A stretch of DNA of 64,000 nt from positions 1 to 64,000 of the forward strand of contig NZ_AWGD01000019.1 of NCBI RefSeq assembly GCF_000495795.1, in the 5' to 3' direction. Position numbers and translations under genes: made by a program. Below, piece by piece: positions 41,933 to 51,189 of this stretch. The first letter of the stretch is position 1. Each line of letters begins with the position of its first letter. Under the pieces are notes generated by a model, which had not been told where the DNA came from, ran no database searches, and worked only from the letters and a program-made list of their open reading frames with translations. This stretch comes from Asticcacaulis sp. AC460. Its GTDB lineage: Bacteria; Pseudomonadota; Alphaproteobacteria; Caulobacterales; Caulobacteraceae.

Positions 41933-41968
41933 TTACATGATGCTTGGCAAATTAAATTCGCGTAAGAT

Positions 41969-43201
41969 TCAGGAGGGTTTGGGTTCCAGGCGACTGCGGT
42001 GCTTGAGCGCCACAAAGCCCAGGGCGACGAAGCCGCAACCGGCGGCCCCCAGTGGCAGCAGCCAGATGCCGCCGCTCCACGCCTGGCCGATCAGCCCGGA
42101 AATAATGCCGGCGCCGATGGTCGAGACCACGCCCTGCAGCGAAGAGGCCGTGCCGGCAACGTGGCCGACCTTTTCCATCGCCATGGCGCCGAAGTTCGAT
42201 GTCGTCAGCGACATCAGGCCCATGGTCAGGGACTGCAGGATGACGAAACTGAGGATGGTTTCAAGGCCCGCCGCGGTCCAGGCCAGGTGGACCAGGGTCA
42301 CCGCGATGAAGCCGATCAGGGCGGTGTGCGAGATGCGCTTGGTGCCCAGTTTTTCGACGATCGAGGCATTGAGGATTGAGGCCCCGCCCATGGTGGCGGC
42401 GCAGGCGGCGAAGATGCCGGCCATCAGGTCCGGACGCTGAAAGACGTCCTCGAAGATCTGGGGCATGAGCGAGACATAGGCCAGCAGCGAGCCGATCAGG
42501 AAGGTGATGCCCAGGGTGTAGTAGAGCGAGCCTGGCTCGGTGACCACAAAGAAGGCGACCCGGCGCAGATGACCCAGGTCGGGCTTGCGGCGCTTTTCCG
42601 GCGGATGGGTTTCGGGCAGGCGCAGCCACGCCCACAGGCCGGCTATGACGCCGAAGGCCGCCATACTGAGGAAGATGACCGGCCACGGCGCCACCAGCAG
42701 CACCAACTGGCCGAAGCTGGGGGCCAGGATGGGCACCAGCAGGAAGACGACCAGGCTGATCGAGGTCACCTTGGCCATCTTGGCGCCGCTGTAGAGGTCG
42801 CGGATGATCGAGCGTGTCACGACGCCCGAGGTTGAGACGGCAAAGCCTTGCAGCAGGCGGATGACCAGCAGCAGGCCGAAGTCGTGGACAAAGGCGGCGA
42901 TCAGGGCGAACAGGACATAGAGCATGACCCCGCCGATCAGGATGCGCTTGCGTCCCAGCCAGTCGGACAGGATACCGAAGGTGAGCTGGCCCGCACCCAT
43001 GCCGAGGAAATAGATCGAGATCAGCCACTGCAGGTGATTGGGCACGTCGACGCTGAGGTCCTTGCCGATGGTCGGCAGGGCCGGGAGGATGGCGTCGATG
43101 CCCAGGGCGCCCAGGGCCATCAGCATGGCGATCAGGGCAACGAACTCGGCAAACGGCGGGGCCTTGGTTTCGGCAACGGTTTCTGGGGTACGCTCGGACA
43201 T
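41969..43201 (-). CDS. Bcr/CflA-type MFS drug exporter
   Basis: A 410-residue transporter with twelve predicted helices. The loop 2-3 motif GILSDWLGRKRILIGG is the MFS motif A, and RLLQGFAVSTSG with RSIIRDLY is the Bcr/CflA (DHA1) version of motif C. It likely exports drugs or small metabolites by proton antiport. ATG 43201 is chosen; an open frame runs to 43261. It lies upstream of PadR (on the same strand, 64 bases away) and may belong to the PadR regulon, which is inference. Confidence 0.88.
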   Translation of the reverse strand: MSERTPETVAETKAPPFAEFVALIAMLMALGALGIDAILPALPTIGKDLSVDVPNHLQWLISIYFLGMGAGQLTFGILSDWLGRKRILIGGVMLYVLFALIAAFVHDFGLLLVIRLLQGFAVSTSGVVTRSIIRDLYSGAKMAKVTSISLVVFLLVPILAPSFGQLVLLVAPWPVIFLSMAAFGVIAGLWAWLRLPETHPPEKRRKPDLGHLRRVAFFVVTEPGSLYYTLGITFLIGSLLAYVSLMPQIFEDVFQRPDLMAGIFAACAATMGGASILNASIVEKLGTKRISHTALIGFIAVTLVHLAWTAAGLETILSFVILQSLTMGLMSLTTSNFGAMAMEKVGHVAGTASSLQGVVSTIGAGIISGLIGQAWSGGIWLLPLGAAGCGFVALGFVALKHRSRLEPKPS

Positions 43202-43425
43202 GGGCCGGATATAGGCCGATTGTCTCGCAGACGCGAGGAAAAACCTGATAAATGAAACCATCTACGCCTTAGGCTCCGCCTGGCGAGGCGCAAGTCCCGT
43301 TTGGCGGAGTGCGGTTGCGGGATACAGGCGCAGGGTGGCAGGGATGACGCGCGTGCCTCACCACAGCTGCTGAGGTCTCTCTGTTTCCACGCGCAGGTCT
43401 CCCCCGGATGGGTGCGTGGTAAAAT

Positions 43426-43459
43426 GAAGGCGGGGACCGCCGTCCCGGTCCCCGCCTTC
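43426..43459 (-). terminator. Rho-independent terminator after the GH97 gene
   Basis: Perfect 14-base arms GAAGGCGGGGACCG and CGGTCCCCGCCTTC around a six-base loop. On the minus strand it is followed by ATTTT. It lies just downstream of the GH97 stop at 43476. Confidence 0.85.
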
Positions 43460-43475
43460 AAACTCTTGGCAGATA

Positions 43476-45503
43476 TTACTTCTTCTTTTTCTTACCCTTC
43501 GCAGGCGTTTCCGGCGTGATCACCGCCACGGCACCGCCCGACGGAGCCAGTTTCAGCGTCAGGCTGCCCGATTTGTCGGTCGCGTTCGATGCCACATTCA
43601 GGCTGTTGACATCAGCGCCGTCCTGCCAGGTTTTCGCCGTGAACTTGCCATCGCCCAGGAAGCTCAACGGCACGGTCACGTCGCGGCCGCTTTCGTTGGT
43701 CATGGCGCCGACATACCAGGTGTCGCCCTTGCGGCGGGCCGAGACGATATACTGGCCAATATCGCCTTGCACCACGCGGGTCTCGTCCCAGGTGGTCGGC
43801 ACCATCTGCAGGATCTCCGCGCCATCGGCCCAGGAGCCGTCCGCCTTCTTATAGGCAGACGGGGAATCCGCCACCATTTGGAACGGCGAGTCGAAGACGA
43901 CATACATGGCCACGGCCTGGCCGCGGGTGGTCTGGACGAAGGGCGCTTTGTTGCGGCGCTGACTGGCGAATTCCGCCGGCGGCAACGAGCGGAAACCACC
44001 CGGCGTATAGTCCAGCGGCCCCAGGATCTGGCGCGTGAACGGCAGGGTGACATTGTGCGTGGCGGTGATGCGGCCGCTCCACTTGTTGTATTCCGCGCCC
44101 ATCACGCCTTCCTGGGTGATGTAGTTCGGCCAGGTCCGGTTCAGACCGCTGGGCGGATAGGCGCCGTGCATGTCGACCAGCAGGTGGTGCCTTGCCGCGA
44201 CCGCCATCAGGCGGTGATAGTAGTCGACCATCTCCTGATCGTTGCGGTTCATGAAGTCGACCTTGATGCCCTTCAGGCCCCACGCCTCATAGGCAGCCAG
44301 GGCCTCTTCCATCTGGGCGTCGAGCTGGTGCCACTGCACCCAGACCCAGACGCCGACATTCTTGGATTTGGCGTAACGCAGCAGTTCCGGCATATCCAGA
44401 ACCGGCTTGGCCTTGGTGATGTCGGCTTCGGGGTTGGGCTCGATGTCCGAACCAACCGACCAGCCTTCGTCGATCAGGATGTCGTCCAGCTTCATCGAGG
44501 CGGCGAAGTCAACATAGGCCTTGTAGCTGGCTGTGTTGATGCCGGCGTCGGGGATGTCCAGCGCCCAGTCGTTCCACCAGTCCCACGCCGTCTTACGGCC
44601 GCGGATCCACGAGGTGTCAGTAATCTGCGACGGGGTGGCCAGGGTGGTGATCAGGTCCGAACCCGTCAGATCGCCCGGCTGGTCGCCGATCATGACCACG
44701 CGCCACGGCGTCTGGAAGCCATCGGCATCGAGCTTGACGTCGGCGACGACGGTCTTGCGGAAGCGGTAGTTGCGGTCGTTGTCGAAGCGTGGCGGCAGGT
44801 TGGTGCGCACGCCGATGCCGCCATCGCCGCGGCCGGAGATGTAGAAGCCGGGATAGTCCTTGATGTCGGACTCGGCGATGGCGAAGGTCTTGGCGCCGTC
44901 GCCGGTCTTGCACACCAGCGGCGCGATGTAATTGTTGTGCTCGCGGATCAACGACGCCTTGATGGCATCATATTCGCCTTCGAAGCTGGTGTTCATGGCG
45001 CCCATATTGGCGCCCCAGCAAGTGTAGTCGGCCGGGAAGAAGAACTGGGTGTTCTCGCTCATCACCTTGAAGCCGGTGACGCCGTCCTGGGCCGGGACGC
45101 CGTAGCGCAGGGCGACGCCGTTGTCGTAGGCGCGGATGATGACGTTGAATTTGAACTTGCCGCCGCCGGCGGTCAGGGCGATGTCGCTCTGGCTATACCG
45201 GTCGGGCACGACGGCGTTCTTGCCGACGACGGGTTTCCAGCTTGAGTCGACCTTGGTTTCGCTGTGGCCGGTGATGGTCGAGCCCGAGCCGATATAGGCG
45301 ACGTCCAGCCGCCATTCGATGGGGGAGGGGCCGATGATCGCCTTGCCGTCCTGCTCGACCGTGTAGGTCAGGCCGCTCTGCGACTGGTCGAAGCTGATGG
45401 CGATCCGGCCGTTAGGCGAGGTCACCTTGACGGTTTCGGCCGAGGCTACGCCGGCGCTCAAGGCCGCGGAAAGCGCCAGAAGGCTTACGGAAAGACGTGA
45501 CAT
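43476..45503 (-). CDS. Glycoside hydrolase family 97 (alpha-glucosidase-like)
   Basis: A 675-residue enzyme with a signal peptide (cut after AGVASAE). A beta-sandwich N-domain leads into a TIM barrel: DDILIDEGWS, KGIKVDFMNRNDQE and LLVDMHGAYPPSGLNRTWPN are the GH97 blocks, and a C-terminal beta domain follows. ILIDEGW and the WNDWAL segment agree with the family. Catalytic mechanism (inverting or retaining) would need alignment of the Glu/Asp residues. It ends in a Lys-rich tail (KGKKKKK). SD AGGGAG precedes ATG 45503. It acts in the periplasm or outside on alpha-glucosides or alpha-galactosides. Confidence 0.9.
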   Translation of the reverse strand: MSRLSVSLLALSAALSAGVASAETVKVTSPNGRIAISFDQSQSGLTYTVEQDGKAIIGPSPIEWRLDVAYIGSGSTITGHSETKVDSSWKPVVGKNAVVPDRYSQSDIALTAGGGKFKFNVIIRAYDNGVALRYGVPAQDGVTGFKVMSENTQFFFPADYTCWGANMGAMNTSFEGEYDAIKASLIREHNNYIAPLVCKTGDGAKTFAIAESDIKDYPGFYISGRGDGGIGVRTNLPPRFDNDRNYRFRKTVVADVKLDADGFQTPWRVVMIGDQPGDLTGSDLITTLATPSQITDTSWIRGRKTAWDWWNDWALDIPDAGINTASYKAYVDFAASMKLDDILIDEGWSVGSDIEPNPEADITKAKPVLDMPELLRYAKSKNVGVWVWVQWHQLDAQMEEALAAYEAWGLKGIKVDFMNRNDQEMVDYYHRLMAVAARHHLLVDMHGAYPPSGLNRTWPNYITQEGVMGAEYNKWSGRITATHNVTLPFTRQILGPLDYTPGGFRSLPPAEFASQRRNKAPFVQTTRGQAVAMYVVFDSPFQMVADSPSAYKKADGSWADGAEILQMVPTTWDETRVVQGDIGQYIVSARRKGDTWYVGAMTNESGRDVTVPLSFLGDGKFTAKTWQDGADVNSLNVASNATDKSGSLTLKLAPSGGAVAVITPETPAKGKKKKK

Positions 45504-45602
45504 GTCGGGCTCCCTGATTGTTTTCTTCAGGAATTCCTATTTTGTATTACATTATTCCGCAAGCCACTTTGTCGTGGAAGGTGGTTTACCCGTAAAAGGG
45601 AA

Positions 45603-46289
45603 TTATGACGCCCGGTAGTCGGCGATGATTTCGCCGGCCTGGGCAATTTCGGCCTCGTGCGGGGTGTCGCGTTCGGTTTCGGCCAGGCCGCCGGCATACC
45701 AGGCCTGCATGGCAGGTTCCTCCAGCATCCGGTCGACATAGGCGCGCGACGTTTTGCTCAGGTCGAAGCCGACACCATAGGTCTGGACGCGGAACACCAC
45801 CGGGGCAAAGAAGGCGTCGACCGCCGTAAAGGCGCTGCCGGCCAGGTAGGGCCCGCCGAACTTCGTAAAGCCATCCGTCCACAGGGCATCGAGGCGGGCC
45901 AGGTCGCGGATCAGGGCGGGCGGGGTGTCGAACAGCTTGACCCGCACGCCGATGGTCATCGAGCAATAGGTCCGCAGCGCGCTGAAGCCCGAATGCATTT
46001 CGGCAGCCGCCGAACGCGCCCAGGCGCGGGCGGGCTTATGCGACGGCCAGACCTGGGGGTAGGTTTCGGCGACATATTCGGCGATGGCCAGCGAGTCCCA
46101 TACCGTCACGTCGCCATCGACCAGGGCCGGTACCAGGGCGGTCGGCGAGAAATCGCGGAAACTGGAATTGTCGGGTTTGAAGAAGTGCTGGTGTTCGGTG
46201 AACGGGATGTCCAGCGCCTTGAGCAGCACCCACGGCCGCAGCGACCAGGACGAGTAGTTCTTGTTGCCGATATGCAGTTCGTACGCCAT
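45603..46289 (-). CDS. Glutathione S-transferase family protein
   Basis: A 228-residue protein with the thioredoxin-fold N-domain beginning IGNKNYSSWSLRPWVLLKAL (Ser in the glutathione-activating position) and an all-helical C-domain. DSLAIAEYVAETYP is the typical GSH-binding Ser/Ile block. ATG 46289 has GGAGG five bases upstream; an earlier Met at 46316 has none. Substrate unknown. It lies near an aromatic ring dioxygenase-like gene, but no pathway link is shown. Confidence 0.88.
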   Translation of the reverse strand: MAYELHIGNKNYSSWSLRPWVLLKALDIPFTEHQHFFKPDNSSFRDFSPTALVPALVDGDVTVWDSLAIAEYVAETYPQVWPSHKPARAWARSAAAEMHSGFSALRTYCSMTIGVRVKLFDTPPALIRDLARLDALWTDGFTKFGGPYLAGSAFTAVDAFFAPVVFRVQTYGVGFDLSKTSRAYVDRMLEEPAMQAWYAGGLAETERDTPHEAEIAQAGEIIADYRAS

Positions 46290-46373
46290 GGGAGCCTCCG
46301 TCAGATTTGGCGGCAACTAACTCTGACTCCGATAAAATGGCCATATGGCTTTCCTGCCAATCGGCAGAGCAAA

Positions 46374-47167
<794 letters not shown>

Positions 47168-47168
<1 letters not shown>

Positions 47169-47728
47169 CAGTAAGCTTCTACTTCTATGAGGAGGCCGAT
47201 GTCGTCGCCGACGACCGGCTCCAGATTGCCGAGGCCGAAGGCCTTGCGGCTGAGTTGGGTGGTGGCGGTAAAGCCCACCCCCGTCTTGAACAGGGCCGGA
47301 TTGAAGGCTTTGCGGTTGAAGGTGACATCCAGCACCACGCTCTGGGTGACGCCATGGACTGTAAGGTCGCCGGTCACCTTCGCGGTTTTTTCGCCGGTCG
47401 GCTCAACCAGAGTGCTGACAAAGGTCGCCTTGGGAAACTGGGTGACGTCGAAATATTTATCGCTTTTCAGCAGGTCGTCGAACTCGGGCAGGGCCGTGGT
47501 CAGGGTGGCCATGTCGAGCGAGGCCGTCACCGAACTCTTGGCCGGATCATCGCTGTCGATCACCAGGGAGCCCTGCGCCCCCATCACCTTGCCTGTCGGA
47601 TGCGACAGGCCGAAATGCGGATAGGTGAACTGAGCCGAGCTGTGCTTCGGCTCTATGGTGTAGGTATCGGCAGCGGCGGCCGGGAGCGCTAAACCCCCGA
47701 CAGCCATCATGACCAACAGCGCGCGCAT
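47168..47728 (-). CDS. YceI-family periplasmic lipocalin-like protein (copy 2)
   Basis: A 186-residue protein with a signal peptide ending LPAAAADTY. YTIEPKHSSAQFTYPHFGLSHPTG and the VTGDLTVHGVTQSVVLDVTF block are diagnostic of YceI, which binds polyprenoid or amide lipids in a beta-barrel. It is a paralogue of the next-door gene at 47731, separated by two bases. The pair and the dioxygenase form an operon. Confidence 0.92.
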
Positions 47729-47730
47729 GG

Positions 47731-48300
47731 CTACTGCAGTACGGATTCGGCCTCGATATAGAGGTCGATCTGGTCGCTGCCGCCGGGAATATACTTGGTG
47801 ATTCCGAACTCGCTGCGCAGGATGAAACCCGTGGCCGAGAAGCCGGCCTTCTTCTTGTCGTCGCTACGCTTGTTCAGCTTGACGTCGAAGGTGACGGGCT
47901 TGGTGACGCCGTGCAGGGTCAGGTCGCCGGTTACCTTGGCGGTATCGGCGCCGGTCAGCTCGACCTTGGTGCTCTTGAAGGTCGCCGTCGGATATTTGGC
48001 GGCGTCGAAGAAGTCCGGGCTCAGCAGGTGGGCGTCCAGTTCCTTGACGCCGGTGCTGAGGCCGTCCAGCGCAAAGCTGACCTCGACCGAGCTATTGGCG
48101 GGCGCGGCGTCATCCAGGGTGACCTTGCCCACGGCGTTCATGAACTTGCCGGTCGGACGCGACAGACCGAAATGGGTATATTGGAAGGTCACCGAGGTGT
48201 GACGGGCGTCCAGCGCGTAGGTGTCGGCCGCAAAGGCCGGAGCGGAGGCGAGGCCCAGGGCCAGAACCGAAGCGGCGATAAGGGAGGTCAGATGTTTCAC
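47731..48300 (-). CDS. YceI-family periplasmic lipocalin-like protein (copy 1)
   Basis: A 189-residue YceI protein with signal peptide (cut near AFAADTY). YALDARHTSVTFQYTHFGLSRPTG and VTGDLTLHGVTKPVTFDVKL match the family. The start codon is GTG at 48300, with AGAGGAA upstream. It is the first gene of the three-gene unit. Its likely role is binding of a lipid such as a quinone precursor, which is family knowledge only. Confidence 0.92.
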   Translation of the reverse strand: MKHLTSLIAASVLALGLASAPAFAADTYALDARHTSVTFQYTHFGLSRPTGKFMNAVGKVTLDDAAPANSSVEVSFALDGLSTGVKELDAHLLSPDFFDAAKYPTATFKSTKVELTGADTAKVTGDLTLHGVTKPVTFDVKLNKRSDDKKKAGFSATGFILRSEFGITKYIPGGSDQIDLYIEAESVLQ

Positions 48301-48488
48301 GGGGGAGTTCCTCTGTGGCTTGGATCAAACTATAAATGTAACAATAGTGATTACTGTTTGGCCATGCAAGGCCGACCCCGGAGTTCTTCGGCACTTTATT
48401 TTTGTTTCGTGGCCGCCATAAGGCGAACTACGTTGCCGACATACCTATCTTGTGCTTGTCTGACGATCTGAACAAGGGGGGAATTGCC

Positions 48489-49265
48489 GTGATATCGAAA
48501 CTCTTTGCCGGACTGTTGGCCGTGACGGCCCTGGCTGCGGCGCCGATGGCGCATGCCGATGCGGGTGCGCTGAAAAATATCCAGGTGGTCGATTGCCGTA
48601 CGCACGACGAAGCCCAGGAGAAGAAGGATACCGAACTGACGCTGAAGGCTTTGGAAGCCATGAATGCCGGTGGTGTCGACAGGGCCTGGCGGCTGCTGCC
48701 CGAACTGGAGGCCGCACTGGCGCGGGCGCCGGACGTACCGTCTTTGCCCGAACGCTGCGGTGACACCATCCACATCTATGACGACGATATGATGCTCCTG
48801 CTGGCCATGACGGCCTATGTTACCAGCACACCCGAATTGAAAAACGTATCCGTCGTGCAGCACGAGGCCCTGCCTTACGGCAGCCTGGGCTTTATCGTCG
48901 GCTGGCTCTACTATGAAAAAAAGGATTTTGGCGCCGCCCATCGTGCCTATGCCAAGGGGCGGCTGAACAATCCGGACGACTATGTTCTGGTCGCGGAAGA
49001 CAGCCTGGCCCTGGCCCATATGCACCGCAGCCGCGAGGCCCTGGACCTGCTCGACGCCTTTATCGCCGGCCATCCGGACCTCGAAGACGACGAACTGGCG
49101 GCGCTGCAGCGCAAGCGGGGCTATACCCTGATCGAGCTGGATCGCAATGACGAGGCGGAGGCCGCCTACAAGGAGTCGCTGCGCCTGGAGCCGGATAACA
49201 GCACCGCCAAGGCGGAACTGGATTACATCACGCAGCAGCGCAAGTCTTCCCAACCGGCGAACTGA
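48489..49265 (+). CDS. Exported TPR-repeat protein
   Basis: A 258-residue protein with a signal peptide (LFAGLLAVTALAAAPMAHADAG). Its C-terminal half has three TPR-like units (DFGAAHRAYAKGRLNNPDD, REALDLLDAFIAGHPD, DEAEAAYKESLRLEPDNST). Start GTG 48489 has GGGGGGA upstream; the frame is open to 48402 but lacks a good SD there. It probably acts in the periplasm as a protein-binding scaffold. Nothing specific can be said of its role; a DUF1993 gene follows 51 bases later. Confidence 0.8.
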   Translation: MISKLFAGLLAVTALAAAPMAHADAGALKNIQVVDCRTHDEAQEKKDTELTLKALEAMNAGGVDRAWRLLPELEAALARAPDVPSLPERCGDTIHIYDDDMMLLLAMTAYVTSTPELKNVSVVQHEALPYGSLGFIVGWLYYEKKDFGAAHRAYAKGRLNNPDDYVLVAEDSLALAHMHRSREALDLLDAFIAGHPDLEDDELAALQRKRGYTLIELDRNDEAEAAYKESLRLEPDNSTAKAELDYITQQRKSSQPAN

Positions 49266-49316
49266 TCCCCATATGGCGGCCATCCGACAACGGATAACCA
49301 CCAAGGAGGGCTTTCC

Positions 49317-49844
49317 ATGCCAGATACCGCCATTACCATTGCCAAGATCGATATGTACCAGGCGTCCGTGCCGATCGTGCTGCGTGCCCTGACCAACCTC
49401 AAGACCATACTGGGCAAGGCCGAGGCCTGGGCCGCCGAGCGCAATGTCAAGGAAGAGACGGTGCTGAACGCGCGCCTGGCGCTGGACATGCTGCCCTTGG
49501 CCCGACAGATCCAGATTGCCAGCGACAATGCCAAGGGGGTTGCGGCGCGCCTGGGCAATGTCGAGAATCCGTCCTATTCCGATGACGAAAAGACCTTCGC
49601 CGAACTGCATGAACGTCTGCAAAAGACGATCGACTTTATCAAGTCGGTGCCGGAGGCCGGTTTCGAAGGCTCCGAAAGCCGCGAGCTGGTGCTGAAGTTC
49701 CCGAACCGGACGATGGAATTTACCGGCCTTAGCTATCTGACCGGATTCGCCATTCCCAACTTCTTCTTCCACGTCACCACGGCCTACGCCATCCTGCGCC
49801 ACTCGGGCGTGCCCCTGGGCAAGCCCGACTTCCTCGGCGGCTGA
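49317..49844 (+). CDS. DUF1993 family protein
   Basis: A 175-residue cytosolic protein. IDMYQASVPIVLRALTNL at its N-terminus and FHVTTAYAILRHSGVPLGKPDFLG at its end are the hallmark ends of DUF1993, a helical-bundle family related in fold to DinB. Function unknown. AAGGAGGG sits seven bases before ATG 49317. Confidence 0.9.
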   Translation: MPDTAITIAKIDMYQASVPIVLRALTNLKTILGKAEAWAAERNVKEETVLNARLALDMLPLARQIQIASDNAKGVAARLGNVENPSYSDDEKTFAELHERLQKTIDFIKSVPEAGFEGSESRELVLKFPNRTMEFTGLSYLTGFAIPNFFFHVTTAYAILRHSGVPLGKPDFLGG

Positions 49845-49857
49845 GTCTGAGATTTTT

Positions 49858-49917
49858 GGCTCCCGAAACGCCATATTTCGGTCACACTGCGTGTCGGAAT
49901 TGACACGTTCGGGAGCC
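49858..49917. terminator. Extended inverted repeat after the DUF1993 gene
   Basis: Arms GGCTCCCGAA and TTCGGGAGCC enclose 40 bases, including GTCACACTGC and a TTGACA (49900-49905). It may terminate the DUF1993 gene or form a leader element for the barrel gene at 50027. The evidence is only the repeat and its position. Confidence 0.4.
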
Positions 49918-50026
49918 ATTGCATACCCGCTAAGGTTGGGATCGCGTCCACCCGGTTGAAATCGTTGCTATTTCCGCTTAGCTGGCGGTGCGCAATCTTG
50001 CGCGATTCGAGGTAGGGGAAATTCCT

Positions 50027-50569
50027 ATGTATAAAATACTGCTCAGCGCGGCTGCCGCCGCGTGCGCGCTTGTCTGCGCCAGCCAGGCTTCGGCCGATGA
50101 AGCTGCCGCTGCCGGCAATACCACGTTCGAGGTGGGACTGACCCGCGCCAGCGCGTCGGACATCGACACCTCTTACAATGTCCTGACCGGCCGTATCGGC
50201 ACCAAGTTCAACAAGACGTTCGGCGCCGAATTCGAAGCCGGTGTCGGCATCAACGAAGACACGGTTGAATTCGGTGGCTACGACATCGACACCAAGCTGG
50301 AATATTCGATCGGCGCCTTCCTGACCGCCGAAGTACCGGTCGGTGAACAAGTCGGCCTGACGGGCCGTGTGGGCTATGCCAAGACCCAGATCAAGGCCAG
50401 CGCCGGCGGTTATTCCGAAAGCGCCAGCGGCGACGGCGCCGCTTACGGTGTCGGGCTGAAGTACACCACCAAGAGCGGCAACTATGTCGTTCGTGGTGAC
50501 GTGTCGCGTTATCAGATCGAAGACGGCGATGTCGATGCGGTCTCGGTGACCCTTGGTCGCAAGTTCTAA
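50027..50569 (+). CDS. Small outer-membrane beta-barrel protein (copy 1)
   Basis: A 180-residue protein with a signal peptide (cut at ASQASADE). The remainder is alternating amphipathic strands, ending VSVTLGRKF with C-terminal Phe, as in eight-stranded OmpA/OmpX-like barrels. ATG 50027 has GGGGA upstream; the frame starts earlier at 49988 without support. It is a tandem paralogue of 50650 (FNKTFGAEFEAGVGINE versus FNRYFGAEVEAGFGVNE). Function unknown: porin-like or adhesive. Confidence 0.88.
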   Translation: MYKILLSAAAAACALVCASQASADEAAAAGNTTFEVGLTRASASDIDTSYNVLTGRIGTKFNKTFGAEFEAGVGINEDTVEFGGYDIDTKLEYSIGAFLTAEVPVGEQVGLTGRVGYAKTQIKASAGGYSESASGDGAAYGVGLKYTTKSGNYVVRGDVSRYQIEDGDVDAVSVTLGRKF

Positions 50570-50592
50570 GCTGCTTCACGCCGCATGAACGG

Positions 50593-50620
50593 GGCTCCGG
50601 CGTTCGCGCCGGGGCCTTTT
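50593..50620 (+). terminator. Rho-independent terminator after barrel copy 1
   Basis: Stem GGCTCCGGCG / CGCCGGGGCC with a TTCG loop and TTTT tail, 24 bases past the stop codon. Confidence 0.9.
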
Positions 50621-50649
50621 CACGCACATTGGGAAGATTGGGAAAATCC

Positions 50650-51189
50650 ATGAGCAAATTCATTCTCGCGGCGGCCGTGGCTCTTGCCGCTGGCGCCTTC
50701 GCCCAGACCGCCGCCGCAGACGAGTCTGGGGCGAAGCATTCGGTTGAGCTGGGTGTCAGCCGGGCCGAATACTCCGACGGCTACAAGGTCAGTTTCAACG
50801 CCTTGACGGCGCGGGCCAGCACGAAGTTCAACCGTTATTTCGGGGCCGAGGTCGAAGCCGGGTTCGGGGTGAACGAACAGTCGATCACCTACGGCGGTTA
50901 CGATATCGACGCCAAGATGGGTTACAGCGCCGGCCTCTTCCTGACCGGTGAATACCCTCTGTCGGACAAGATCACCCTGGTTGGCCGCTTGGGCTATTCG
51001 AAGACCGAGCTCAAGGTCGAATATGCCGGTTACAAGGAAGCCGATGCCGGTGACGGAGCTGCTTCGGGCATCGGCGTCAAGGTGTTTCCGGATGGTGGCG
51101 CCAACGGGTTCCGTGTCGACTACACCCGCTATCAGTTGGATGGCAGCGATGTCGACGGCCTGTCGTTTACCCTGGCGCACCGCTTTTAA
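50650..51189 (+). CDS. Small outer-membrane beta-barrel protein (copy 2)
   Basis: A 179-residue paralogue of the previous barrel, with a signal peptide (cut near TAAADE), the shared block FNRYFGAEVEAGFGVNE and C-terminal LSFTLAHRF. ATG 50650 is chosen with GGGAAAATCC upstream. Its own terminator lies at 51266-51295. Its stop overlaps the stop of the convergent oxidoreductase gene by four bases. Function unknown. Confidence 0.88.
   Translation: MSKFILAAAVALAAGAFAQTAAADESGAKHSVELGVSRAEYSDGYKVSFNALTARASTKFNRYFGAEVEAGFGVNEQSITYGGYDIDAKMGYSAGLFLTGEYPLSDKITLVGRLGYSKTELKVEYAGYKEADAGDGAASGIGVKVFPDGGANGFRVDYTRYQLDGSDVDGLSFTLAHRF

Noticed and set aside
43202-43425. Possible gene between the MFS exporter and the GH97 terminator
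   Set aside because: Open frames here lack an SD and family features; the stretch looks like ordinary spacer.
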